Assembly (NCBI GenBank): GCA_016866215.1
Contig: VGNE01000005.1
Coordinates: forward strand, 1-64,000
Length of the DNA: 64,000 nt
Direction: 5' to 3'
Source of the DNA: Chloroflexota bacterium
GTDB taxonomy: Bacteria > Chloroflexota > Anaerolineae > Anaerolineales > Villigracilaceae
The notes beneath the pieces were generated by a model. That model worked only from the letters and a program-made list of their open reading frames with translations. It did no database searches and was not told the origin of the DNA. How positions within the stretch are numbered: position 1 is the stretch's first letter; the number at the start of each line of letters is the position of its first letter. This document shows positions 34,746 to 43,038 of this stretch, piece after piece. The position numbers and the translations under genes were made by a program.

Positions 34746-35993
34746 CTAGGCGCTGTATCTTTTTCCGAAGGCAATCAACGCCTTCTTGAAACATTCCGCA
34801 GGGGCACGCAGGAGACCCGCGCCGATCTTGGGATAGCCAGAGTCTTTGTGCGCGATGGCGGTGTCAATGATCGGTGTGATGTTGTTTTGCACCACCAGAC
34901 GGATGTCAATGCCAATGGGCGCGCCCGCGAAGCCGAGGATGGGCATTCGATAGTTGGGATGAACGCCCACCGTGATCTTCCCCATCTCGCGGGAATAATT
35001 CAACGCTTCTTCGGGCGTGCCGCCAACGAGACTGAGAATCCCTGGCGCGCCGCCGATGACGAAGCCGCCCCAGCCGACAGTTTCGGTAATGGCGGAGTCG
35101 CCCATGTCCAAGCCCGCGTCTTCGACAGAGTAGCCAGGCATGTACAGTCCGTTCACGACAGGCGCGGGAGCCGTGAACCACTCGTCGCCGAGTCCGCTGA
35201 CGCGGATGCCGAACTCCACTCCGTTGCGGCACATGGCTGTGACGACTGTGCTGTATTCGATGTCGCACGCAGGATCGGCAATTGCTTTCCCTGCCGCCAT
35301 CGCCAGCCCCAAGAAGATCAACTCGTGGTTGGTGATGTATTTGAGCGTGCCGATTACTGAGCCTTTGTTTTCATATTCCGTTTGAGCGATGGCAACAGCC
35401 ATCGCATTGGCAAACAAACTCGATGAGGCGGTGTGACGGTTATGCAATTCATCGCCCATTTGAAGCGCCTTGGCGATGATCGGTTTCAAATCCAAGCCGC
35501 CGATGGTGTGCAACGCCTTTCTCAAAGTTGGCGCCCACACATCACGCCACATGCGAAGACCTTGTATTGCCTGCTCACTGTAATCGCCAAATTGCTGGTT
35601 GCCTTCCACCTGGCGGCAGAAGGCGCGGTTGCCAAAGGCTTTGTTCTCCACAACCCACAGCGGCAGGGATGGCGAAATCGTCCCCGCCATTGGACCGACG
35701 TTCTGATGATGGTGGTTCGGTTCAAGATGGATCTCACCTTTATCGAGTATGTTTCTGGCTTCGTCGGGAGTCTTCGCCCAGCCTTCGTAGATGACCATGC
35801 CGATGATCGCGCCCTGCATTGCACCGCACATGCGGTTCCACTCAATTGGCGGACCGGCGTGGGTGATCATTTTGTCCTTCATGCCAAGGATGACTTCGCG
35901 CGCGGGCGCGATATCCACGAGGACGGGTTCGCCGAGGGTGAGGCGACGCGCGGCTTCCTCGTTGGCTTTTTCGATCTTTTGTTTGATGTCCAT
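34746..35993 (-). CDS. allG: DUF1116 protein, oxamate carbamoyltransferase subunit (AllG/YlbE-like)
   Basis: A 415-residue DUF1116 protein. E. coli YlbE (AllG) of this family is one of the three proteins needed for oxamate carbamoyltransferase in allantoin breakdown. Typical blocks are WNRMCGAMQGAIIGMVIYEG, HHHQNVGPMAGTISPSLP, GDELHNRHTASSSLFANAM, CRNGVEFGIRVSGLGDEWF and FAGAPIGIDIRLVV. The ATG at 35993 is chosen because AAAGGAA lies seven bases before it; the frame itself continues nine codons upstream. It stands between allH and fdrA in the same operon. Confidence 0.9.
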   Translation of the reverse strand: MDIKQKIEKANEEAARRLTLGEPVLVDIAPAREVILGMKDKMITHAGPPIEWNRMCGAMQGAIIGMVIYEGWAKTPDEARNILDKGEIHLEPNHHHQNVGPMAGTISPSLPLWVVENKAFGNRAFCRQVEGNQQFGDYSEQAIQGLRMWRDVWAPTLRKALHTIGGLDLKPIIAKALQMGDELHNRHTASSSLFANAMAVAIAQTEYENKGSVIGTLKYITNHELIFLGLAMAAGKAIADPACDIEYSTVVTAMCRNGVEFGIRVSGLGDEWFTAPAPVVNGLYMPGYSVEDAGLDMGDSAITETVGWGGFVIGGAPGILSLVGGTPEEALNYSREMGKITVGVHPNYRMPILGFAGAPIGIDIRLVVQNNITPIIDTAIAHKDSGYPKIGAGLLRAPAECFKKALIAFGKRYSA

Positions 35994-36017
35994 GTTGATT
36001 CCTTTCGGTGCTTCCGC

Positions 36018-36138
36018 CATTGCGAGGAGCGTTCGCCGCGACGAAGCAATCTCCTTTTTAATGGTGTTGGGGATTGCTTTGCCGTCTGGTCTCGATACGC
36101 CGCTTCGCGGCTACTCGACCAGCGGCTCACAATGACGG
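36018..36138 (+). repeat. Composite palindromic repeat (TCATTGCGAGG family)
   Basis: CCATTGCGAGGAGCG and CGACGAAGCAATCTCC are followed, inverted, by GGGGATTGCTTTGCCG and CTCACAATGACGG. Nested inside is GGTCTCGATACGCCGC-TTCGCGGCTACTCGACCA, itself a hairpin. It fills the allH-allG gap and runs into the last codons of allH. A relative lies at 29004-29098. Confidence 0.7.
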
Positions 36139-37059
36139 GGTGGCAATGAGTAATCCCGCCAACATTCCTGTGAGCAAATCCCACCCAGTGGAGTGACCGA
36201 TTCGGGTCAATTGCGAAACGGACGGGGAAATGTTTTCGAACGATTCGCTGATGAGAATGCCATTGAGGATGTAATGCAATGGCTCGATGGCGTGTCCGCT
36301 GGCGTGGTCTTTCAACAAGGCAAAACTGATTGGATGAGTGCGCGAACGATACGATTCGATTGGAATCCTGTAATTGGTGAAATCCAAAGCGGGGTACGCA
36401 TTTTGGAGATGATGAATGGCAAAGGACAAGCCGCCGAGGAAATCATCACCAGACGGAGTAAGACCTGCGCCCAGCCCAATGATTTTGTCTGCAAGTTCAG
36501 GGAGACGGGAGGGTTGATGTTCGAGACAGACGCGTGCTGCATCCAACACCAGAGGATGGGAGAATTGGAGAATTGGGTCAGTGAATCCCGATGAGGGTTC
36601 GGGTGATTCATTTTTAGAGAGAGAGATAATCTGCGGGATGAAATGTCCAAAGCCTTTGGCTTGGGGTGTATCCAGGTGCGAAAATAAGGAATCAACGCTC
36701 GGGGGGAGCAGTGTAATTTCGAGAATTTGATCCGCGCGCGGGGCAGCCCATAGGGGATAATCGCAAATCTCGAGGAGGGAATCAGGATCAATTATCAGAT
36801 GATGATTCTGCACATGAAACCGTGACCCAGCCAAAAGTTCAGGAAGAGGCGCTGTCCTGAGCCTGTCGAAGGGCGTAGAGACTTGAGCGCAGCGTCGGTG
36901 CATGGGGACGTCGCCTGCCGTGATCCAGAAAAGTTCATCCGTCTCGGTCAAGAGATAGATCGCTTTCGAGAAGACCGCAAGAACTTTCCCGCGCTGACCA
37001 TTTGCAATGCAGTCGCGGGCGGTCGTTCCGAGTTGAGTGAAGGCGGATACTGGTTTCAT
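36127..37059 (-). CDS. allH: DUF2877 protein, oxamate carbamoyltransferase subunit (AllH/YlbF-like)
   Basis: A 310-residue DUF2877 protein corresponding to E. coli YlbF (AllH), the third component of oxamate carbamoyltransferase. The family hallmark LGAGLTPSGDDFLGGL lies near residue 195, preceded by a long insert-prone region. Residues around 62-70 (TPFDRLRTAPLPE) come from a short intragenic repeat (36852-36874) also seen in hypF and hdrA. The last few codons overlap a palindromic repeat. It is preceded by a perfect 30-base palindrome after the BMP gene, and its ATG has a weak ribosome-binding site. Confidence 0.85.
   Translation of the reverse strand: MKPVSAFTQLGTTARDCIANGQRGKVLAVFSKAIYLLTETDELFWITAGDVPMHRRCAQVSTPFDRLRTAPLPELLAGSRFHVQNHHLIIDPDSLLEICDYPLWAAPRADQILEITLLPPSVDSLFSHLDTPQAKGFGHFIPQIISLSKNESPEPSSGFTDPILQFSHPLVLDAARVCLEHQPSRLPELADKIIGLGAGLTPSGDDFLGGLSFAIHHLQNAYPALDFTNYRIPIESYRSRTHPISFALLKDHASGHAIEPLHYILNGILISESFENISPSVSQLTRIGHSTGWDLLTGMLAGLLIATPSL
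36852..36874 (+). repeat. Short intragenic repeat in allH
   Basis: GTCCTGAGCCTGTCGAAGGGC is a variant of the CCTGAGC..TCGAAGGG element found in hypF and hdrA. It is read in frame on the minus strand as PFDRLRT. Confidence 0.65.
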
Positions 37060-37067
37060 GGCGGGTT

Positions 37068-37097
37068 GGGCATCGGCGGAAATTTCCGCCGATGCCC
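37068..37097 (-). promoter_or_regulatory. Perfect 30-bp palindrome, intercistronic stem-loop
   Basis: GGGCATCGGCGGAAA and its exact complement form a perfect stem between the BMP gene stop (37114) and the allH start (37059). No T run follows, so a full terminator is unlikely. It may stabilise the mRNA 3' end of the abundant binding protein. Confidence 0.6.
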
Positions 37098-37113
37098 GTT
37101 GAAAGTGAAATTT

Positions 37114-38265
37114 TTACTTCGGGCTGCCGATCACGCCTTCGACAAACCAGTCCACCGAACCCATGAGGTCGTCGGTGAGGGTTTCGCCTTCCGCGACCTT
37201 GATGTTTCCATCCTGATCCTTGATGGGTCCCGCGAAGACCACGATCTTGCCTGCCTCAATATCCGCTTCCGTTTGCATGACAAGGTCCTGCACTTCCTGC
37301 GGAACTTTGGGTCCGAACGGCGCGATTGCCATACAGCCATCGGCGATGCCGCAGCGCAGGAAGATCGGTTCCCAGGTGCCGTCGAGGACAGTGGAGGTGA
37401 GCCAGGTCAGCTTGCCGCCGAGGGTGTAGCCCGTGCCGCTGATCCAGTATTCGGGGGCGAACTGCTGCGCCGCCAATGACTGGAAGCCGATGGAATACAC
37501 GCCACGCGACTCAGCGGTGGAGATGATGGTGGAGGGTGAATCCACGTGCATCGTGATCACGTCCACGTCCTGGTTGATGAGCGAGTTGGTGGTGTCGGCT
37601 TCTTTGGCGCGGTCACCCCAACTAAAGGTGTACGCCACGATGGTTTCAACATCGGGATTGACCGATTTCGCACCTCGCGTAAAGGCGTTGATAAAGGTCA
37701 ACGTCCAGCCGAGCGGGAAGGCGGCAACGAAACCGAGTCTGTTGCTCGTGGTCATCTTGCCCGCTGCAACGCCCATCAGGTACCAGCCATCCGGCGGGGC
37801 GCCGAAGAAGTTGGCAAAGTTCGGGCCCATCTCCCAGCCGCCCGCGTGTTCGAAGATCACGTCGGGGTACTTATTCGACAGTTCCAGCGCGGGATACTGG
37901 TGGTTGAAGGCGGTGGCGATGATCATCTTCGCGCCCTGGCTGATCATGTTCTCCATGGTGGAGGTGGCGCCCGCTTCGTCTGGCACGTTTTCGGCTTCGA
38001 TGATCTGGACGCATTCGATGTTGTCCTTGATCGCCATCACGGCTTCGTGCATGGCTTGATTGTATCCCGCGTCGGTGATGGGACCGCCGTACAGCGCGCC
38101 GATGAGCAGACACTGACCCGCTTCGGTCGGGACTTCGGTGGGGACCTCCGTCGCGGGCGGCTCAGTCGCGACGACGGGCGGTTCCGTCGGGACGGCAGTC
38201 GTTTGTCCGCACGCGCTGAGCAACAGCGCGGCGAGGACGAGGACGTAAAACAGTTTCTTGTTCAT
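37114..38265 (-). CDS. BMP-family ABC transporter substrate-binding lipoprotein
   Basis: A 383-residue solute-binding lipoprotein of the BMP (Med/PnrA) family. The signal MNKKLFYVLVLAALLLSAC ends in a clear lipobox, followed by a Pro/Thr/Glu linker, then the binding domain (LIGALYGGPITDAGYNQAMH, VIFEHAGGWEMGPNF, YWISGTGYTLGGK). Known members bind nucleosides and related purines. Co-location with allH, allG and fdrA suggests a purine-derived ligand such as a nucleoside, allantoin or a ureide; this is inference. It is followed by the palindrome and allH, 55 bases away. Confidence 0.9.
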   Translation of the reverse strand: MNKKLFYVLVLAALLLSACGQTTAVPTEPPVVATEPPATEVPTEVPTEAGQCLLIGALYGGPITDAGYNQAMHEAVMAIKDNIECVQIIEAENVPDEAGATSTMENMISQGAKMIIATAFNHQYPALELSNKYPDVIFEHAGGWEMGPNFANFFGAPPDGWYLMGVAAGKMTTSNRLGFVAAFPLGWTLTFINAFTRGAKSVNPDVETIVAYTFSWGDRAKEADTTNSLINQDVDVITMHVDSPSTIISTAESRGVYSIGFQSLAAQQFAPEYWISGTGYTLGGKLTWLTSTVLDGTWEPIFLRCGIADGCMAIAPFGPKVPQEVQDLVMQTEADIEAGKIVVFAGPIKDQDGNIKVAEGETLTDDLMGSVDWFVEGVIGSPK

Positions 38266-38286
38266 CTTCTACTCCTTTTGAATTTT

Positions 38287-38333
38287 CCCTCACCCCTGCC
38301 CCTCTCCCAACGGGAGAGAGGGTGGAGGTGGGG
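38287..38333 (+). repeat. GC-rich inverted repeat between permease and BMP genes
   Basis: CCTCACCCCTGCCCCTCTCCC with GGGAGAGAGGGTGGAGGTGGG forms an imperfect stem of about 20 bases. The sequence type is a common extragenic palindrome. It lies just downstream of the permease stop on the minus strand. Confidence 0.55.
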
Positions 38334-38343
38334 GCTAAACAAC

Positions 38344-39261
38344 TTATTCCGTTCCGTGATAGACGCACCCAAGGCTGGCGGGAGCGGACTGTCTGCGGTT
38401 GCCGCCCCAGGCGATGAGCACGAGAATGGTCAAAACGTACGGGATGGTGTCCAGCAGGAACGGCGAGACCTGAACACCGCTGGATTGGAGCAGGAGTTGA
38501 AACGCGACCGCGCCGCTGAAAACCAGCGCGCCGACGATGGCACGCATAGGATGCCATCGTGAAAAGATCACCAGCGCCACAGCGATGAAGCCGCGCCCGG
38601 CAGTCATGTACTCGGTCCAATTCATGGTGTAGGCGATGGAGAGATGCGCGGCGCCGAGTCCGGCAAGCAATCCGCTGAGGAAAAGCGCCTGGTAGCGGAT
38701 CAGGCGCGGGTCCCGCCCCGAAGCGAAAGCGGTATCCGCATTTTCTCCGACGGCGCGCAAGCCAAGTCCCCAGCGTGTGCGGAAAAGAATCCACCAGACC
38801 AGGATCGCCGTCGGAATCGAGAGGTGGATGAGAATGTCAAAACTAAAAAGGGAGGTGTACAATTGCGGCAGGCCGGAAGTACCGGGCAGTGGAATTCTGG
38901 GCAGACCGTTGATGCGCGCGCCGACGTAGGGCTTGCCGATCAACGCGCTCAAGCCGAAGCCGAAGAACATCAACGCCAGACCGCTGGCAAGTTGATTTGC
39001 CTTGCGATGGATGACGAGATAACCGAGGATCATGTTCGTCAAACCGCCGATCAGCGCCGCCGCCAGCAAGCCCAGAAAGGGGTTGCCCGTGATGACGGTG
39101 ACGGCGAATCCCGACGACGCGCTGACCAGCAGGACGCCTTCGAGACCGAGATTGACGATACCCGATCGCTGGCCGATCACTTCACCGAGTGTGGTGTAGA
39201 GAAGCGACGTACCTGAAAAAATGGCGCTGGATAGAACTCCGAGAATAGATAGCAGGCTCAT
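38344..39261 (-). CDS. BMP-type ABC transporter permease 2
   Basis: A 305-residue inner-membrane permease with eight or more hydrophobic segments. The conserved GIVNLGLEGVLLVSA and ANQLASGLALMFFGFGLSAL blocks and the G-rich loop near the ATPase contact site are typical of the YufQ/NupC-type permease of BMP transporters. It overlaps the other permease gene by ATGA (39258-39261), so the pair is translationally coupled and should form a heterodimer. Confidence 0.9.
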   Translation of the reverse strand: MSLLSILGVLSSAIFSGTSLLYTTLGEVIGQRSGIVNLGLEGVLLVSASSGFAVTVITGNPFLGLLAAALIGGLTNMILGYLVIHRKANQLASGLALMFFGFGLSALIGKPYVGARINGLPRIPLPGTSGLPQLYTSLFSFDILIHLSIPTAILVWWILFRTRWGLGLRAVGENADTAFASGRDPRLIRYQALFLSGLLAGLGAAHLSIAYTMNWTEYMTAGRGFIAVALVIFSRWHPMRAIVGALVFSGAVAFQLLLQSSGVQVSPFLLDTIPYVLTILVLIAWGGNRRQSAPASLGCVYHGTE

Positions 39262-40310
39262 GCTTTTTTCCCTTCAAAGAATCTGGGGCTGGCAAGCACC
39301 ACGAACAACGCCAACGCCAGCAGGATGTTGATGACCGCGTAGGGCAAGCCTTGAGTCAGTTGCAGGAGGTTGCCGCCTGTGGTGATGACCGCGACCACGA
39401 AGGACATCAGGAAAATGCCGATAGGATCGCCGCCAGCCAGCCAGCAGATGAGAAATCCCATGAAACCAAGTCCCATCGAGAAGTTCAGCAGGAGCACGCC
39501 GTAGAAACCTGAGACCTGTGCCATGCCTGCCAGTCCGGCGATGGCGCCGCCGATGCACATGACCGTTACGAGATAACCTTTAAGTGGAATCCCATTGCGG
39601 CGTGCGGCTTGGGCGTTTCCGCCGATGGCGCGCATTTCCAAACCCCAGCGCGTGTATTTCATGATGAACCAGAATAAGGCGAGCAAAACCAAAGCGAACA
39701 CAAATCCGAGATGAACGCGCGTGTCGAAGAATGTTGGAAGTCGCGCCGCGGAAACAAAGTTGTCTGTCTTGACCGTATCCATCGGCGAATGCCAGAATCC
39801 GAAGATGAGGAAACCGACGATCTTGGGCGCGATGGAATTCATCAGCAAGGTTGCGATGGTTTCGTTAACCAGCCCGATGGATTTGAGATAGCCGGGGACG
39901 AACGCCCACAACGCGCCGCCGATCATGCCGAGCAGGGTCATCAACGGAAGCAGAATCCATGCGGGCTTGTTTTGAAAGGCGAGCGCACCCCAGGTGGCGA
40001 ACGCCGCGCCGATGTACACTTGCCCCTCGCCGCCGACGTTGATCAGTCCAACGCGCGCGGGCAGCGCAACCGCCAGCGCAGTGAGCAACATTGGGATCAT
40101 CGCGAGCAGGACCTCGGAAAATCCGTACGTACTGCCGAGTGTGGCGCTGAAAATATCCCGATACGATTGAATCGGGTCTTTGCCTGTCACCAGCAAGATG
40201 ATCCCAAAGAGCAACAGCGCGAGCAGAATCATCAGCAGGTAGCGGATGAGGTTGTTTACCAGTGGATTGGATAATGAAACGCGCGGAAATGTTTTAGCCG
40301 TTTGCGACAT
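39258..40310 (-). CDS. BMP-type ABC transporter permease 1
   Basis: A 350-residue permease of the YufP/NupB type with about nine membrane segments. Family blocks include LPARVGLINVGGEGQVYIGA, NETIATLLMNSIA and RWGLEMRAIGGNAQAARRNGI. It overlaps the ATPase gene by 17 bases upstream and the second permease by four bases downstream. It belongs to the importer that feeds the oxamate carbamoyltransferase operon. Confidence 0.9.
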   Translation of the reverse strand: MSQTAKTFPRVSLSNPLVNNLIRYLLMILLALLLFGIILLVTGKDPIQSYRDIFSATLGSTYGFSEVLLAMIPMLLTALAVALPARVGLINVGGEGQVYIGAAFATWGALAFQNKPAWILLPLMTLLGMIGGALWAFVPGYLKSIGLVNETIATLLMNSIAPKIVGFLIFGFWHSPMDTVKTDNFVSAARLPTFFDTRVHLGFVFALVLLALFWFIMKYTRWGLEMRAIGGNAQAARRNGIPLKGYLVTVMCIGGAIAGLAGMAQVSGFYGVLLLNFSMGLGFMGFLICWLAGGDPIGIFLMSFVVAVITTGGNLLQLTQGLPYAVINILLALALFVVLASPRFFEGKKA

Positions 40311-41838
40311 GTTCCACCTTCGAGCCAGTCATCAGATGACCTACCTGGTAAATATCCGTTTCGGGCGGTTTGAATTCACCCACGATCCTGCCGCCGTACA
40401 ACACGAGCAATCTATCACTGAGGGTGAATAACTCCTCCAAATCTTCGGAGACGAGCAACACGCCTGCGCCGCCCTCTCGCGCCTGGATCAACGCCTGGCG
40501 CGCGGCAAGCGCGCTTTGCACGTCCAGCCCGCGAGTCAGATACGAAGCGACAATCAGACGCGGATCGTGAGTCATTTCGCGCAAAATCACCATGCGCTGT
40601 AAATTCCCGCCAGAAAGCGATTTGGCAATCGTATAAAAATTGACGGGAAATTCGAGTCTCTTCGCGGTTTGTTGGATATCCGCTTTGACCACTCCCCAAT
40701 CCATCGCGAAACCGCCATTGCGCGCATAACGCCAGGTCTGGGTCAATGCCATGTTTTCCAGCACGGTCATGAACGGGACGGACGCCATCGCCAGCGGATT
40801 CTCAGGGATGAAACTGACTCCGTTCTTTCGCATCGCGCCTACGGGACGGTTGGTGAGGTTTTTTCCAAAAAGATATTTCTCTCCCCTGACGCAGAGTTCC
40901 ATTCCCAGCACAACATCGCATAGTTCTTTCTGTCCGTTGCCTGAGACTCCCGCAACGCCGACGATTTCGCCTGGACGAATTTGCAGGTTAATTCCTTTGA
41001 GACTCATTCCCGCACCCTCCACATAAGTCTCGACGCCGCGTAATTCCAGCACGGGTGTTGACATTTCGTCGCGTTTGGGTTCGGCGATCTTCAACCCCGA
41101 AAGTTCCTTCTCGAACATCAACGCCACCAGTTTTTCTTCGGTGGCTTCGGCGCGGAGAAGCGACCCCGCCACGCGTCCGCCGCGCAGGACGGTGATGCGG
41201 TCCGCGCATTCCAGCACTTCCTTCAACTTGTGGGTGATGAGGACGATGGCGTAACCGTCCTTGCGAAGATTATCCAAAACCCCGAACAAGGCTTCGACCT
41301 CATGCGGAGCCAGCACGCGCGTCGGCTCGTCCAATATCAAGAGGCGCGCATTCGAAAGCAATAACTTTAGGATCTCCACCTTCTGTTGTTCGCCGATGGA
41401 CAGTTGCGAGACCAGCGCGCGCGGGTTGACCTCCAAACCATATTGCTTCGAGACTTCGTTGATGCGCTCGTCAATTTCCTGCGGTTTCAGCACCGCCTTT
41501 AAATCCGGCAGGAACAGTGCGATGTTCTCTGCCACACTAAAGGCGGGAATCAAATTGAGGTCCTGGAAGACCATTCCGATGCGGTACTCGTGAGCGTCAC
41601 GCGGCGAGCGGATCGTTATCGATTTCCCGTTCAACTGAATCTCACCCGCGTCCGCACGGTAAAAACCGAACAGGATTTTCATCAATGTGCTTTTCCCCGC
41701 ACCGTTTTCCCCAAGCAGGGCATGGATTTCGGAACCGAAAATATCGAGGTCAATGTGATCGTTTGCCAGTGTCATCGGAAAACGCTTCGTGACACCGCGC
41801 AGCGCGATCATGGGAGTTTGGTTTTGTGGATTGGGCAT
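40294..41838 (-). CDS. BMP-type ABC transporter ATPase with two nucleotide-binding domains
   Basis: A protein of about 514 residues with two ABC cassettes, as in YufO/NupA. Cassette 1 is canonical: GENGAGKSTLMK, LSIGEQQKVEIL and LLILDEPTRVL. Cassette 2 is degenerate, as is usual for the family: GVSGNGQKEL replaces Walker A, LSGGNLQRMVIL is kept, and LIVASYLTRGLD lacks the catalytic Glu. The ATG at 41838 is preferred over 41844 because GGAAGG lies six bases before it. It is the first gene of the nine-gene minus-strand operon, which runs to 32920. Confidence 0.92.
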   Translation of the reverse strand: MPNPQNQTPMIALRGVTKRFPMTLANDHIDLDIFGSEIHALLGENGAGKSTLMKILFGFYRADAGEIQLNGKSITIRSPRDAHEYRIGMVFQDLNLIPAFSVAENIALFLPDLKAVLKPQEIDERINEVSKQYGLEVNPRALVSQLSIGEQQKVEILKLLLSNARLLILDEPTRVLAPHEVEALFGVLDNLRKDGYAIVLITHKLKEVLECADRITVLRGGRVAGSLLRAEATEEKLVALMFEKELSGLKIAEPKRDEMSTPVLELRGVETYVEGAGMSLKGINLQIRPGEIVGVAGVSGNGQKELCDVVLGMELCVRGEKYLFGKNLTNRPVGAMRKNGVSFIPENPLAMASVPFMTVLENMALTQTWRYARNGGFAMDWGVVKADIQQTAKRLEFPVNFYTIAKSLSGGNLQRMVILREMTHDPRLIVASYLTRGLDVQSALAARQALIQAREGGAGVLLVSEDLEELFTLSDRLLVLYGGRIVGEFKPPETDIYQVGHLMTGSKVEHVANG

Positions 41839-41966
41839 GAACATCCTTCCGATAAACGGGAAGATAGAAACAGCGCAGGTTATTTCTGTATGCCCATGAT
41901 ATGGGACAGCCTGAATTTTTATAAGCGTAGAAAGCGGGGATTTTTCGTTCCGTATCTAATACGCAA

Positions 41967-41997
41967 ACCGACCTCAGTATTTTGTACTGAGGTCGGT
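41967..41997. terminator. Perfect hairpin between the methyltransferase and ABC genes
   Basis: ACCGACCTCAGTA (41967-41979) and TACTGAGGTCGGT (41985-41997) form a 13-pair stem with a five-base loop. There is no clear T run on either side. It probably ends the restriction-modification transcript on the minus strand. Confidence 0.5.
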
Positions 41998-42023
41998 GAG
42001 GGGCAGCGAATGCTCTTGAAGTG

Positions 42024-43016
42024 TTACTGCGCGTCTTTAGATTTTGTCACATATGTTGCTTTCTTCTGCAACAAAGTGGGCTGAACAACAAAATCAATTG
42101 GGTCTGGGGTTTTCTCTTTTGGCTTGTGACCATTCCCGTTTGCTCTTATCAACTTCTTTTCTGTTGAGGTTAACTGCGGCGGGAACAATTGCGCGGCGTC
42201 AACATCTCGAATACTCTGTAGCTTTCCAATATAGTACGAGACATAAAAGCCGTTGTATAAAGAAGGTTCAACTTTTACCAGTTTGTCTTCCGCGATTTTC
42301 TTGTACATTGGGTCAAGTTCAAGTCCAATGTAATGCCTGCCCAACGCTTTCGCGGCAATGGCTGTAGTGCCAGTTCCCAAGAATGGATCCAAAACAACAT
42401 CGCCAGGATCTGTACTCATCAAAACAATACGTTCCAATAGGCGAATTGGAAGTTGACAGGGATGTTCGTCGCGCCTTACATTGTGCCTGATACGGTGAAT
42501 GTCTGTCCAAACATCACTGACTAATGCGCCGAAGGGGTGCATTTGATCCTTCTTACCGCCGTAGTCCTTCAAATAACTATCGCATACACGGCATTTTCTA
42601 TGAGGCGCTCGAATCTCGTAGAATTTGAAATCCTTTGGTTGTTTGGTATAAAACAAAACGCCATAATGGGCTGGTAAAAGGGTCTTGCCTAATGGGTTAC
42701 TCATTGCGTCCCATGCGATCCAGTGGCGAAAATAGGCGGTCTCATTCAGAATAGCCGCATAGTAAGTTAACCACTTCGGGATGTTATGAACAAAAATCGA
42801 GCCGGTGGGTTTCGTGACTCTAACTAATTCGTCGAGCCACAATTTACACCATGCAAGATACTCTTCATCAGCACGTTGGTCTTTATAGGAAGTGTATTTC
42901 TTTTCGAGGTTAAATGGAGGATCGGCAAAGCACATGTCCACACTATCCGATTCAATGTTGGACAGGCTTTCGAGACAATCGCCCAATGTAACTTTATCGA
43001 GATACTTTTTTATCAT
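42024..43016 (-). CDS. Type II DNA methyltransferase (beta class, N6-adenine or N4-cytosine)
   Basis: A 330-residue DNA amino-methyltransferase. The catalytic motif IV DPPFNL is near residue 33 and the SAM-binding motif LDPFLGTGTTAIAA is near 213. The order IV then I defines the beta class. A Cys pair (CRVC) lies in the middle target-recognition region. It would protect the sites cut by the endonuclease encoded 22 bases upstream on the same strand. The C-terminal 60 residues are lysine-rich. Recognition sequence unknown. Confidence 0.9.
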   Translation of the reverse strand: MIKKYLDKVTLGDCLESLSNIESDSVDMCFADPPFNLEKKYTSYKDQRADEEYLAWCKLWLDELVRVTKPTGSIFVHNIPKWLTYYAAILNETAYFRHWIAWDAMSNPLGKTLLPAHYGVLFYTKQPKDFKFYEIRAPHRKCRVCDSYLKDYGGKKDQMHPFGALVSDVWTDIHRIRHNVRRDEHPCQLPIRLLERIVLMSTDPGDVVLDPFLGTGTTAIAAKALGRHYIGLELDPMYKKIAEDKLVKVEPSLYNGFYVSYYIGKLQSIRDVDAAQLFPPQLTSTEKKLIRANGNGHKPKEKTPDPIDFVVQPTLLQKKATYVTKSKDAQ

Positions 43017-43038
43017 GGCAATACCTGTAATTCACAAT

